Positions 9,134 to 17,774 of a stretch of DNA of 64,000 nucleotides are shown here, piece by piece (the stretch's first letter is position 1; each line of letters starts with the position of its first letter). The notes beneath the pieces were generated by a model that had not been told where the DNA came from, searched no databases, and saw only the letters and a list, made by a program, of their open reading frames with translations. The position numbers and the translations under genes are program-made. Origin of the DNA: Neoroseomonas lacus (GTDB lineage Bacteria > Pseudomonadota > Alphaproteobacteria > Acetobacterales > Acetobacteraceae); NCBI RefSeq assembly GCF_014644535.1, contig NZ_BMKW01000009.1:1-64000 (forward strand), read 5' to 3'.

Positions 9134-10051
9134 TCAACGCGGCGACACGTCGCCGATCTCCAGCGCCCGGCGATACACATCCCGCCGCTTCAGCCCGGTC
9201 GCCTCAGCCACGCTCGCCGCCGCGTCGCGCAGGCTCATCCCGGCGGCCATTGCGGCGCGCAGCCGCGCGTCCAGCTCCTCGGCCCCGGCGGCTTCCTCCT
9301 CGGCAGCCGGGCCGATGACGATGCAGATCTCGCCCCGCGCTTCCGCCACCGCGTAATGCGCCGCGAGGTCGCCCAGCGTGCCGCGGCGCACTTCCTCGAA
9401 CCGCTTGGTCAATTCGCGCGCCACCGCCGCCGGGCGGTCCGCGCCCAGCGCCTCGGCCATCGCCGCCAGCGTCTCGGCGAGCCGGTGCGGCGCCTCGTAG
9501 AAGATCAGCGTCGCCGCGAGCCCGGCCCGTTCCACCCCGCGCAGCCGGGCGAGTTCCGCCGCCCGCGGCCCGCCTCGCGGCGGCAGGAAGCCCAGGAACA
9601 GGAAGGGGTGCGGCGGCAGGCCGGAGAGCGACAGCGCCATCACCGCCGCATTCGGTCCCGGTACGGCCGAGATCGTCAGCCCCGCCTCGATCGCCGCGCG
9701 CACCAGCCGGTAGCCCGGATCGCTCACCAGCGGCGTCCCCGCATCGGAGACGAGGACGAAACGCTCGCCCGACTTCATGCGTTCGATCAGCCGTGGGGCT
9801 TGCGCGGCCTCATTGTGATCGTGCAAGGGGATCATGGTCGCCGCGATGCTTTGCCGCGCGAGCAGGCCGCCGGTGACCCGACTGTCCTCGCACAGCACGA
9901 CATCGGCGTCCCGGAGCGCTGCCAGGGCCCGTGACGACAGGTCGCCGAGATTACCGATCGGCGTCGCGACAAGCACCAGGGCTGGCCGGCCGGCCGGATC
10001 AGCGGGAGGATCCTCGTATCGTGTCCCTACTGTCTCGCCTTCGGCTCCCAC
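9134..10051 (-). CDS. rsmI: 16S rRNA (cytidine(1402)-2'-O)-methyltransferase
   Basis: RsmI 2'-O-methylates C1402 in the ribosomal P-site. The SAM-dependent tetrapyrrole-methylase fold shows VATPIGNLGDLSSRAL, CEDSRVTGGLL, the VSDAGTPLVSDPGYRLVRAA loop, GPNAAVMALSLSGLP, and a C-terminal helical tail ending RRDVYRRALEIG. The start is uncertain. GTG at 10051 has AGGGAGG six bases upstream and gives 305 residues; GTG at 9976 would give the minimal 280-residue form. With the longer start, the coding region overlaps the divergent lipoprotein gene by 31 bases. Confidence 0.92.
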   Translation of the reverse strand: MGAEGETVGTRYEDPPADPAGRPALVLVATPIGNLGDLSSRALAALRDADVVLCEDSRVTGGLLARQSIAATMIPLHDHNEAAQAPRLIERMKSGERFVLVSDAGTPLVSDPGYRLVRAAIEAGLTISAVPGPNAAVMALSLSGLPPHPFLFLGFLPPRGGPRAAELARLRGVERAGLAATLIFYEAPHRLAETLAAMAEALGADRPAAVARELTKRFEEVRRGTLGDLAAHYAVAEARGEICIVIGPAAEEEAAGAEELDARLRAAMAAGMSLRDAAASVAEATGLKRRDVYRRALEIGDVSPR

Positions 10052-11175
10052 GCCCGACCTCCCTGCCTGTCCTCGCGGTTCTTGTGGGCCTCGCGGCCTG
10101 CGCCCCGCAAGTCTCCGGGCCGAGTCTCGGCTCACGCGAGCCACTGCAGGAACCGCCGCGCTCGCGCATCGCGCTGCTGCTGCCGCTGTCCGGGCCGCAG
10201 GCGCCGCTCGGCACGGCAATGGAACAGGCGGCCGAACTGGCCCTGTTCGAACGCGGCAACCGCACGGTGGATTTCCTGCCCATGAATACCGGCGGCACCA
10301 CCTCCGGCGCGGCCGAGGCCGCCCGGCGCGCCGCCGCGGCTGGGGTGCGCGTCATCGTCGGCCCGCTGACCGCCTCCGAAACCTCCGCCGCCTCCGGCCC
10401 GGCCCGCGCCGCGCGCATCCCGGTCCTCGCCTTCACCAATGATTCGGCGCAGGCCGGCCCGGGCGTCTGGACGCTGGGCGTGACGCCGGCGCAGCAGGTG
10501 CGCCGTGTGATGGGCGCCGCGCAATCGGCCGGTGCGCAGCGCTTCGCCTTGGTCGCGCCGGATGGCGCCTTCGGCCGCGCCCTGGCCGCCGCGATGCGGG
10601 CAGAGGCGTCGACCTGGAACCTGCAGGACCCTGTCATCGTGCTGCACGCCGCGCGCGCCAGCCCGGCTTCGGTGGCGCAGGACCTCGCTACGCGGGCGCC
10701 GGGTGGGCTCGACGCGGTGATGCTGGGCAGCACCGGCGCAGCGGCGCGCGCCATGGCCGCAGCGTTGGCGCCGGCCGGGCTCACCAACCCGGCCCCGCGC
10801 ATCCTCGGCCACGCGCTGTGGGCGCAGGATGACAGCCTGGGGCAGGAGGTCGCGCTGCAGGGTGCCCTGTTCGCCGCGCCGGACCCGCGCGCCCGTGCCA
10901 CCTTCGATGCCCGCTACGAAGGCGCCTTCAGCGAGCGCCCGCCGCGCCTGGCCGGCGTCGCCTATGACGCGGCCGGCGTCGCCACGCGCGTTGTCCTGAC
11001 CCCGCGCGGCCAGGCCGGTCCCAATACGGGGGAGGTGTTCGACGGCGTCGATGGCCCGATCCGCCTGCAGCCCAACGGCATTGTGCAGCGCGGCCTGGCG
11101 CTGTTCTCGGTCGAGGCGATGGGCGAGCCACGCATGGTCGAAGCCGCGCCGCAGCCGGGCGGCGCCGGCTCCTGA
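10021..11175 (+). CDS. Penicillin-binding protein activator (LpoA/LppC-like) lipoprotein
   Basis: A 384-residue outer-membrane lipoprotein with a periplasmic-binding fold. In gamma-proteobacteria LpoA activates the peptidoglycan synthase PBP1A; alphaproteobacterial members sit next to rsmI, as here. The signal peptide ends in lipobox LAAC, followed by RIALLLPLSGPQAPLG, VIVGPLTASE and FALVAPDGAFGRAL, typical of the type-1 binding fold. GTG at 10021 is supported by GGGAGGATCC upstream. It is divergent from rsmI and followed after 60 bases by a sensor kinase. The PBP-activating role is inferred from the family. Confidence 0.85.
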   Translation: MSLLSRLRLPRPTSLPVLAVLVGLAACAPQVSGPSLGSREPLQEPPRSRIALLLPLSGPQAPLGTAMEQAAELALFERGNRTVDFLPMNTGGTTSGAAEAARRAAAAGVRVIVGPLTASETSAASGPARAARIPVLAFTNDSAQAGPGVWTLGVTPAQQVRRVMGAAQSAGAQRFALVAPDGAFGRALAAAMRAEASTWNLQDPVIVLHAARASPASVAQDLATRAPGGLDAVMLGSTGAAARAMAAALAPAGLTNPAPRILGHALWAQDDSLGQEVALQGALFAAPDPRARATFDARYEGAFSERPPRLAGVAYDAAGVATRVVLTPRGQAGPNTGEVFDGVDGPIRLQPNGIVQRGLALFSVEAMGEPRMVEAAPQPGGAGS

Positions 11176-11235
11176 CCGTGACCCTGACGTGGCGGGTTCC
11201 GGCCAGCGCACCGGCCGAGCCGGGCGGGCACCGCC

Positions 11236-12621
11236 GTGACCGGTGACGCTCCGCATCGCGGCGCCTGGCTGCGCTCGATCATCGTCATCTCCCTGGTCCC
11301 GGCAGCGGCGCTGCTGCTGATGATGGCAACGGGCGCGCTGGCGCCGCGGCCGGGTCTCGCCGCGCTGCTCGCCACCGTGGTCTCGGCCGCCGTCGTGGCG
11401 CGCATCTGGCTGGGCAATCTGGCACGCCTCGCGGCCGGCATCCGTGCCGCAGCCGCGGGCGGCGACGTGCCGAACCTGCCGGTCACTCCGCTGCTGCCCT
11501 CAGTGCAGGATGTCGCCGACGGGGTCACGCGGCTGGCGCGCAGCCTGGCGGAGCGCGGCGCGCTGGTGGAGCGGATGCGCCGCGCCGATGCGGCCATCAT
11601 CGAGGCGCTGCCCGACCCGCTGCTGGTGCTCTCGGCCGATCGCGTCCCGCTGCGGGCCAATCGCGCGGCGCGCGACGCCCTGGGCGCGCCGCAGGGTGGC
11701 GGCACGGCGCCGGCGGATGTCGCCGTGCTGCTGCGCCACCCGGCCCTGGCCGAGGCGCTGGGCCGCGCCCTGGCCAGCGGCCACCCGGCCATCGCCGACC
11801 TAGCCTTGCCGGTGCCGATGCCGCGCGACCTGGTGGCGCAGGCCATCCCGCTCGACCCGCCGCTGGCCGATGGAGGGCGGCTGCTGGTGTTGCTCTCGGA
11901 CCGCACGCGCGAACGCGCGGTGGAACGCACCCGCGCCGATTTCGTCGCCAATGCCAGCCACGAATTGCGCACGCCGCTCGCCAGCCTGATCGGCTTCATC
12001 GAAACGTTGCGTGGCCCGGCGGCCGACGACCCCGTCGCCCAGCAGCGTTTCCTGCAGATCATGGCCGAGCAGGCCGACCGCATGCGCCGGCTGATCGACG
12101 ACCTGCTCGGCCTGTCGCGCATCGAGGTGTCGGAACACCAGGCACCGGCCGGGCGGGCCGATGCGGCGGCCGTCGCACGGTCGGAAGCCGAGGCGCTGGC
12201 GCCGATCCTCGCTGCGCGCAAGGTGTCGCTGGCGCTTGATCTGCCGGCGCAGGCGATCGCCGAACCGGCCGATGCCGACCAGATCGGCCAGGTGATGCGC
12301 AACCTGCTCGACAACGCGATCCGCCATGGGCGGCAGGGCGGCGAGGTGCGGCTCTCGGTGGCGCAGGGTGCCAGCCGCGACGGGCGGCCGGGCATCGTCA
12401 TCGCCGTGGCCGATGACGGGCCGGGCATCCCGCGCGAACACATTCCCCGGCTGACGGAGCGCTTCTACCGGGTGGACAAGGGGCGCTCGCGCAGCGCGGG
12501 CGGGACGGGGCTGGGGCTGGCGATCGTCAAGCACATCGTCAACCGGCACCGCGGCACGCTGGCGATCGAGAGCGAGGAAGGGGTGGGGACCACTTTCCGG
12601 ATCTGGCTGCCGGGGGGGTAG
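11236..12621 (+). CDS. PhoR-like sensor histidine kinase
   Basis: A 461-residue membrane kinase. Two hydrophobic segments lie at about residues 12-32 and 37-58, followed by a PAS-like region (IIEALPDPLLVLSADRVPLRANRAAR). Then comes HisKA with phospho-acceptor His242 in NASHELRTPLASLIGF and HATPase_c with N (MRNLLDNAIRHG), G1 (VADDGPGIP), F (ERFYRVDKGRSR) and G2 (GGTGLGLAIVKHIV) boxes. This architecture matches PhoR, which senses phosphate through the Pst system. No response regulator or pst gene adjoins it, so the PhoR label rests on similarity alone. Confidence 0.88.
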   Translation: MTGDAPHRGAWLRSIIVISLVPAAALLLMMATGALAPRPGLAALLATVVSAAVVARIWLGNLARLAAGIRAAAAGGDVPNLPVTPLLPSVQDVADGVTRLARSLAERGALVERMRRADAAIIEALPDPLLVLSADRVPLRANRAARDALGAPQGGGTAPADVAVLLRHPALAEALGRALASGHPAIADLALPVPMPRDLVAQAIPLDPPLADGGRLLVLLSDRTRERAVERTRADFVANASHELRTPLASLIGFIETLRGPAADDPVAQQRFLQIMAEQADRMRRLIDDLLGLSRIEVSEHQAPAGRADAAAVARSEAEALAPILAARKVSLALDLPAQAIAEPADADQIGQVMRNLLDNAIRHGRQGGEVRLSVAQGASRDGRPGIVIAVADDGPGIPREHIPRLTERFYRVDKGRSRSAGGTGLGLAIVKHIVNRHRGTLAIESEEGVGTTFRIWLPGG

Positions 12622-12693
12622 AGCACTTCCCGGCCGGTCGAATTCGGCGCGGGCCCGCACCGCGCCCGGCCGCGCATCGTGATGCGTTCGGCT

Positions 12694-14034
12694 CTATCCC
12701 GCGGCGAAGCGGTTCGCCGGCACTGGAATGCCCAGGCTCTCCCGCAACGTCGTCCCCGGATACGCCGTGCGGAACAGCCCGCGGCGCTGCAATTCCGGCA
12801 CCACCAGCCGCACGAAGTCCTCGAGCGGCTTGGTGTAGAAGGGGAACAGCAGGGTGAAACCGTCGCAGGCGCCAGCCTCGAACCATGCCTGCATGGTATC
12901 GGCCACCTGCATCGGCGTGCCCACCACGAGCTGATGGCCGAGCGAGGTGCCGAGGTAGCGCGCGACCTGGCGGATGGACAGATTCTCGGCGCGGGCCTTC
13001 GCCATCAGGTGTTCCTGACGCGCGCGCGCGGCGTTGGACGGCGGCAGGTCCGGCAATGGCCCGTCGATCGGGTAGGCGTGGATGTCGAGGTCGCCGCATA
13101 ACCGCGCCAGCAGGCGCATGGCGTTGGCTTCCTCCATCATCTCGCCGAGTTCGCCGGCGATCTGCTCCGCCTCGTCCTTCGTCTCGCCGAGGATGGTCAT
13201 GAAGCCCGGCATGATTTTCACATGGTCTGGGTCGCGGCCATGCGCGGCGGCGCGGGCTTTCAGCTCGTCATAGAAGGCCTTGCCTTCCGACAGCACGGAT
13301 TGCGCGGTGAAGATCATGTCGGCGACGCGCGACGCCAGTTTGCGCCCGTCACCCGATGACCCCGCCTGCGCGATCACCGGCCGGCCCTGCGGCGTGCGCG
13401 GCAGGTTGAGCGGCCCGCGCACCCGGAAGAACTCCCCCTGATGGTTGAGGATGTGGCCCTTCGACGGATCGAGGTAGCGGCCCGACGTCTTGTCGCGGAT
13501 GAAGGCACCGTCCTCGAAGGAATCCCAGAGGCCAGCGCAGACGTCGAAGAATTCCTCGGCACGTTCGTAGCGGTTCGCGTGGTCGGGGTGACGGTCGAAG
13601 CCGAAATTGCCGGCCTCGTCCTCGATCTGCGAGGTGACCAGGTTCCACCCCGCGCGGCCACCGCTGATGTGGTCCACCGAGCCGAAGCGCCGCGCGATGG
13701 TGTAGGGGTCATTGTAGGTGGTGGTCGCCGTCGCGACCAAGCCGATGTGCTTCGTCACCGGCGCGAGGGCGGCGATCAGCGTCGCCGGCTCGGGAAATAC
13801 CTGGCGGCCCATGGCCGGCCGCCACGGGCCGGCACCGTCGAGATTGGCGGTGCCATTCACCGCCACCGTATCCTGGAAGAACACGCAGTCGAGGCAACCG
13901 CTTTCGGCCACCTGCGCCATATGGACGTAATGCGCGAAGGACATGTCGCTGTCGGCGACCGCGAGTGGATGGCGCCAGCCGGCCGAATGGCTGCCGGGGG
14001 TGAAGAAGAAGGCGCCGAGATGGAGCTGCTTCAT
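12694..14034 (-). CDS. LLM-class flavin monooxygenase (NtaA/DszA-type)
   Basis: A 446-residue bacterial-luciferase-like monooxygenase of the nitrilotriacetate/dibenzothiophene-sulfone monooxygenase branch, which uses FMNH2 from a separate reductase. The opening LHLGAFFFTPGSHSAGWRHP, the SGGRAGWNLVTS segment, the NHQGEFFRVRGPLN strand and the QAGSSGDGR phosphate loop are all family features. Its ATG overlaps the stop of the upstream binding protein as ATGA, so they form one operon. The substrate is unknown; neighbours hint at an imported organosulfur, amino-polycarboxylate or similar compound. Confidence 0.88.
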   Translation of the reverse strand: MKQLHLGAFFFTPGSHSAGWRHPLAVADSDMSFAHYVHMAQVAESGCLDCVFFQDTVAVNGTANLDGAGPWRPAMGRQVFPEPATLIAALAPVTKHIGLVATATTTYNDPYTIARRFGSVDHISGGRAGWNLVTSQIEDEAGNFGFDRHPDHANRYERAEEFFDVCAGLWDSFEDGAFIRDKTSGRYLDPSKGHILNHQGEFFRVRGPLNLPRTPQGRPVIAQAGSSGDGRKLASRVADMIFTAQSVLSEGKAFYDELKARAAAHGRDPDHVKIMPGFMTILGETKDEAEQIAGELGEMMEEANAMRLLARLCGDLDIHAYPIDGPLPDLPPSNAARARQEHLMAKARAENLSIRQVARYLGTSLGHQLVVGTPMQVADTMQAWFEAGACDGFTLLFPFYTKPLEDFVRLVVPELQRRGLFRTAYPGTTLRESLGIPVPANRFAAG

Positions 14035-15614
14035 GGGGTCGGACGAACCTCTGTCGCCATCGTGTATTGGTCGGCGCGCGGCGCCATGGTGAGGCCTCGC
14101 CGCAGGCCCCAGGACGCGCCGACATGGAAGACCGGCGCCAGGGGCACCTGGTCGGCCACCCAGCGGATGGCGTCCTGCGTCAGGGCTTCGCGCGTGGCCG
14201 GGTCGAATTCGCTGTCCAAGCGGTCGAGCATGGCGTCGAATTCGGCATTGGAGAAGCGCGTGCGGTTCCAGCCGCCATGCGCCCGCGCGGCGTTGGGCGT
14301 GCGCAGCAGCGCGGTCAGCCCCTCGCTCGCCATGCCGGAGGAGGAGCCGAACATCGCCAGATGCGCGGTGAGTTCGGGCGCGCCGCCGGAGGTCAAGGTC
14401 GCGCTGCGACGCAGATAGATCGGCATCGGCAGCGCCTCGACGACGGTGCGGATGCCGATGGCGGTCAGCATCTGGCCGATCGCCTGGCAGCTGCGCGCAT
14501 CGCCGGCAAAGCGGTCCTGCGTGCAGTGGATCGTCATGGTGAAGCCCTGCGGATAGCCGGCCTCGGCGAGCAGGGCGCGGGCGCGCGGCGGGTCATAGGC
14601 GGGCACGGGCAGGTTCGGCACATGGCCGATCAGGCCCGGTGGGGCGATCTGCCCGGTCGCCGTCGCGCCACCTTCCATCACGCGCGAGGCGATCGCCTCG
14701 CGGTTGATGGCGTGGGAGATGGCGCGGCGCACGCGCACGTCGCGCAGCGGGTTGACGGCCAAGGGCTGGCCGTCGGCGCCGGTGATGTTGGGCACCTGGG
14801 CGCTCATCGCGTCGAGGTAGAAGTACCAGGTGAACACCGAATTACCGAGCACGAGCTGCGTGTTCGCGTTCTCACGGACGCGCTGGAACAGGCCGGTCGG
14901 CACATTGTCGATCAAATCGACATCGCCGGCGAGCAGCGCGGCGACGCGCGCGCTGTCATTCGGCACGAAGCGGATCTGCACGCGAGCCCAGGGCTCGGGC
15001 GTGCCGCGCCAGGTCGGGCTGCGCTCAAAGGTGACATCCTGCGACGGCGTCCAGCGGCCCCAGCGATAGGGGCCGGTGCCGATCGCCGCTCGACCGCCGT
15101 TGAAATCGGCATCCGTCGCACCTTCTGCCGCCGTCGCACTCACCATCGCGATCGCCACCAGGAAGTCCGGCTGCAGGGGCGTCGGCACGGTGGTACGCAC
15201 GATCAGCGTGTAGGGGTCGGGTGTTTCCACCGCGGCGACATTGCGCACCGCGGCGGCGTAGGTGCGCGGGCCGGTCGCCGCGCGGGCACGTGTGATCGAG
15301 AAGGCGGCATCGGCCGAGGTGAAGGGCGTGCCGTCATGGAACACCGCGTCGCGGCGCAGCTTGAATTCCCAGGTAACAGGGTCGATGGCGCGCCAGGATT
15401 CCGCCAGCAGCGGCTGCGGGCGTAGCGTTACGTCCTGCGTCAGCAGCGTCTCCCAAACATGCAGCTGTGCGTTGCGGTTGGGCGTGAAGGTCTGGTGCGG
15501 GTCGGTGCCGTCCATCGACGCCTTGAAGGCGATGCGCAGCGTCTGCGCCGTGGCGGGCAACGACGCGCCGGCAAGCAACAGCGCGGCGGCAAGGGCAGGG
15601 CGAAAGCTGAGCAT
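14031..15614 (-). CDS. ABC transporter substrate-binding protein, peptide/nickel (SBP_bac_5) family
   Basis: A 527-residue periplasmic binding protein with a Sec signal peptide (MLSFRPALAAALLLAGASLPATA) followed by family-5 features: ETLLTQDVTLRPQPLLAESW, WEFKLRRDAVFHDGTPFTSADAAFS, GTGPYRWGRW and RRAISHAINREAIA. Family members deliver oligopeptides, metal chelates or other organics to an ABC importer. No permease or ATPase gene is nearby, so it is an orphan receptor. I chose the ATG at 15614 because it begins the signal peptide. It is translationally coupled to the monooxygenase downstream. Confidence 0.9.
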   Translation of the reverse strand: MLSFRPALAAALLLAGASLPATAQTLRIAFKASMDGTDPHQTFTPNRNAQLHVWETLLTQDVTLRPQPLLAESWRAIDPVTWEFKLRRDAVFHDGTPFTSADAAFSITRARAATGPRTYAAAVRNVAAVETPDPYTLIVRTTVPTPLQPDFLVAIAMVSATAAEGATDADFNGGRAAIGTGPYRWGRWTPSQDVTFERSPTWRGTPEPWARVQIRFVPNDSARVAALLAGDVDLIDNVPTGLFQRVRENANTQLVLGNSVFTWYFYLDAMSAQVPNITGADGQPLAVNPLRDVRVRRAISHAINREAIASRVMEGGATATGQIAPPGLIGHVPNLPVPAYDPPRARALLAEAGYPQGFTMTIHCTQDRFAGDARSCQAIGQMLTAIGIRTVVEALPMPIYLRRSATLTSGGAPELTAHLAMFGSSSGMASEGLTALLRTPNAARAHGGWNRTRFSNAEFDAMLDRLDSEFDPATREALTQDAIRWVADQVPLAPVFHVGASWGLRRGLTMAPRADQYTMATEVRPTP

Positions 15615-15699
15615 CGCGGTCACTCCGAGACAGCGCGATGCCCCGGCGGCGGCGCGCAGCGTGATGCGCGTCGGCGGCACGTCACGGTGCGTCGCCAAA

Positions 15700-15715
15700 G
15701 CGTATCACGATACGC
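15700..15715. promoter_or_regulatory. Inverted repeat in divergent promoter region
   Basis: GCGTATC-AC-GATACGC, with 7-bp perfect arms, is centred in the 192-bp gap between the divergent binding-protein and LLM genes. A second perfect palindrome, GGCATATGCC, follows at 15724-15733. Both could be operator sites for a regulator of the two transcripts. No regulator gene is adjacent. Confidence 0.45.
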
Positions 15716-15806
15716 GGTTGCAAGGCATATGCCAGTGACGACGCAGCGTCTTGCCGGAACCGCGCGCTGCGCTCACCCTGCGGCGCACGCGGCAGAAGGG
15801 GGCACC

Positions 15807-17111
15807 ATGGCGCAGCGGCAGATGCATCTGGGCGTCTTCGTCCTTGGCACCGGCAACCACATCGCCGGCTGGCGCATGCCGGGCGCCTATGATTCCTTCC
15901 AGTCCCTGCCGGTGATCCAGCACATCGCGCGCATCGCCGAACGCGGCCTGTTCGACCTGCTGTTCCTCGGCGACGGCCTGCAGGCCGGGCCGAACGACCA
16001 CCCCTCCTTCACCGCGCGATTCGAGCCGATCACCATGCTCGCCGCACTCGCCGCGACGACGACACATCTCGGCCTCGGCGCCACCATGTCCACTTCCTAT
16101 GCCGAACCGTTCAACGTGGCGCGCTTCTATGCCTCGCTCGACCATCTGAGCAGCGGGCGTGCAGCGTGGAACGCGGTGACCTCGTCCAACCCGCGCTCGG
16201 CACCGAATTTCGGGCGCCACCATCCGCCGCATGACGCGCGGTACCGCGTGGCGGAGGAATTCGTCGATGTGGTGATGGGGCTGTGGGATTGCTGGGATGA
16301 CGGCGCCATCGTCGCCGAGCGCGACACGGGTCGCTACATCGATGCCTCGAAGATGCGCGCGCTCGATCATGTGGGCGAATTCTTCAACGTGAAGGGACCG
16401 CTGAACATCGGCCGCTGCCCGCAGGGGCGACCAATCATCCTGCAGGCGGGGTCGTCGGAACCGGGGCTGGAACTCGCCGCGCGCACCGCCGACGTGGTAT
16501 TCTCCGTGGTGCAGGACATCGAGGAAGCGCGGCTCGCCTACAGGTCGCTGAAGGACCGCATGCCGCGCTTCGGCCGGCGGCCGGAGGAGATCGCGGTGTT
16601 GCCCGGCGTCATGCCCATCCTCGGCCGCACGCGGCAGGAAGCGCGCGACGTGCTCGACCAGCTGCAATCCTTCGTCAATGCCACCAATGCGGCGTCGCTG
16701 CTTTCCTCGCGCCTCGGCGTCGATGTGTCGGGCTTCGCGCTCGATGACCTTGTGCCGGACCTGCCGCTGCCCGACACCTCGCACGGCTTCGCCCGCGCCA
16801 TGCTCTCCAAGGCGCGGCGCGAGGGAATGACCTGGCGCGACATGCACAACCTGACCGGCGCGGCGCGCGGGCATTGGGTGATCGCCGGCACGGTCGAGGA
16901 CATCGCCGACACCTTGCAGGAATGGTTCGAAACCGGCGCGGCGGACGGCTTCAACATCCTGCCCGCCTGGTTCCCCGGCGCCTTCGACGGCTTCGTCGAC
17001 GAGGTGGTGCCGGAACTCCAGCGTCGCGGCCTGTTCCGCACGCAATACACCGGCACCACGCTGCGCGGCCATCTCGGGCTGGAGATGCCACGCAACCGGT
17101 TCTTCGACTGA
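15807..17111 (+). CDS. Second LLM-class flavin monooxygenase (NtaA/DszA-type)
   Basis: A 434-residue paralogue of the monooxygenase at 12.7-14.0 kb with the same layout: MHLGVFVLGTGNHIAGWRMP at the start, SSGRAAWNAVTSSNP, DHVGEFFNVKGPLNIGR, QAGSSEPGLELAARTADVVF, and a matching C-terminus ending in LQRRGLFRTQYTGTTLR. GAAGGGGG precedes the ATG at 15807. It is divergently transcribed from the binding-protein/LLM operon across a gap with palindromes, so the three genes probably serve one pathway. The flavin reductase that would supply FMNH2 is not in the window. Confidence 0.88.
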   Translation: MAQRQMHLGVFVLGTGNHIAGWRMPGAYDSFQSLPVIQHIARIAERGLFDLLFLGDGLQAGPNDHPSFTARFEPITMLAALAATTTHLGLGATMSTSYAEPFNVARFYASLDHLSSGRAAWNAVTSSNPRSAPNFGRHHPPHDARYRVAEEFVDVVMGLWDCWDDGAIVAERDTGRYIDASKMRALDHVGEFFNVKGPLNIGRCPQGRPIILQAGSSEPGLELAARTADVVFSVVQDIEEARLAYRSLKDRMPRFGRRPEEIAVLPGVMPILGRTRQEARDVLDQLQSFVNATNAASLLSSRLGVDVSGFALDDLVPDLPLPDTSHGFARAMLSKARREGMTWRDMHNLTGAARGHWVIAGTVEDIADTLQEWFETGAADGFNILPAWFPGAFDGFVDEVVPELQRRGLFRTQYTGTTLRGHLGLEMPRNRFFD

Positions 17112-17121
17112 CCGCGCGGCG

Positions 17122-17685
17122 TTACCGCGTCACGGTGAAGGGCGTCACCATCCCGGCGGCGTAGTGGCCAGGCAGGTTGCACAACAGCAGATACGTCCCC
17201 GGCGCGAGCGTCACGTCGAGCGTCTTCGTCGCGTTGGGCTGCATGTCGCCGGTGTCGCCGAGCATCCGCACCTGATTCTCCGGCACGCGGCCGGCGGCGG
17301 CATCATACGGCAGCGGCGCGTCGGCATGGTCCACCGCGATGATCAGCATCTCGTGCAGGGTGCTGCGGGACCAGTTGGTGACTTCGAAGCGCAACGGGCC
17401 GGTCTTGGCGTCGCCGTGGTCGGTGCGGATGGACATCATGCCGATGCCCATCATGCCCTGGCCCATCCAACCTCGACCGCCGCGGAACCAGCCATCGCCT
17501 TGCGGCGGCCCGGCGCCCCAGCCGCCCATCATGCCGCGACCACCCGGTCCCGGCCCGTGGCCGCCGATCGCGGTGACGTCGAGCAGCGCGACCCGCACGA
17601 TGGTGGGATCGGACTGCGCGGAGGCTTGCGTAGCAGGAGCGAGAAGAACAGCGGCGGCCAGCGGGGCCAGGGTTCTGCGTTGCAT
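17122..17685 (-). CDS. Periplasmic cupredoxin-like copper protein
   Basis: A 187-residue exported protein. Residues 1-23 form a signal peptide ending ASA. The type-1 copper ligands can be placed at His111 (LHEM), Cys169, His174 and Met179 (C-x4-H-x4-M in LLCNLPGHYAAGM), as in plastocyanin/azurin-like domains. Between the signal peptide and the second half is an unusual Gly/Met/Trp-rich insert of about 50 residues that might also bind copper. It converges on the LLM gene with an 11-bp gap. Electron transfer or copper handling is likely; the partner is unknown. Confidence 0.82.
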   Translation of the reverse strand: MQRRTLAPLAAAVLLAPATQASAQSDPTIVRVALLDVTAIGGHGPGPGGRGMMGGWGAGPPQGDGWFRGGRGWMGQGMMGIGMMSIRTDHGDAKTGPLRFEVTNWSRSTLHEMLIIAVDHADAPLPYDAAAGRVPENQVRMLGDTGDMQPNATKTLDVTLAPGTYLLLCNLPGHYAAGMVTPFTVTR

Positions 17686-17774
17686 GACGTTGTCTCCCGA
17701 AAGGGTTGTTCCCCCTCAGAACGTCATCTAGTCCCCTGGCCCGCCACGCGCCTTGATGCCGCGCAAGCCCCGCC

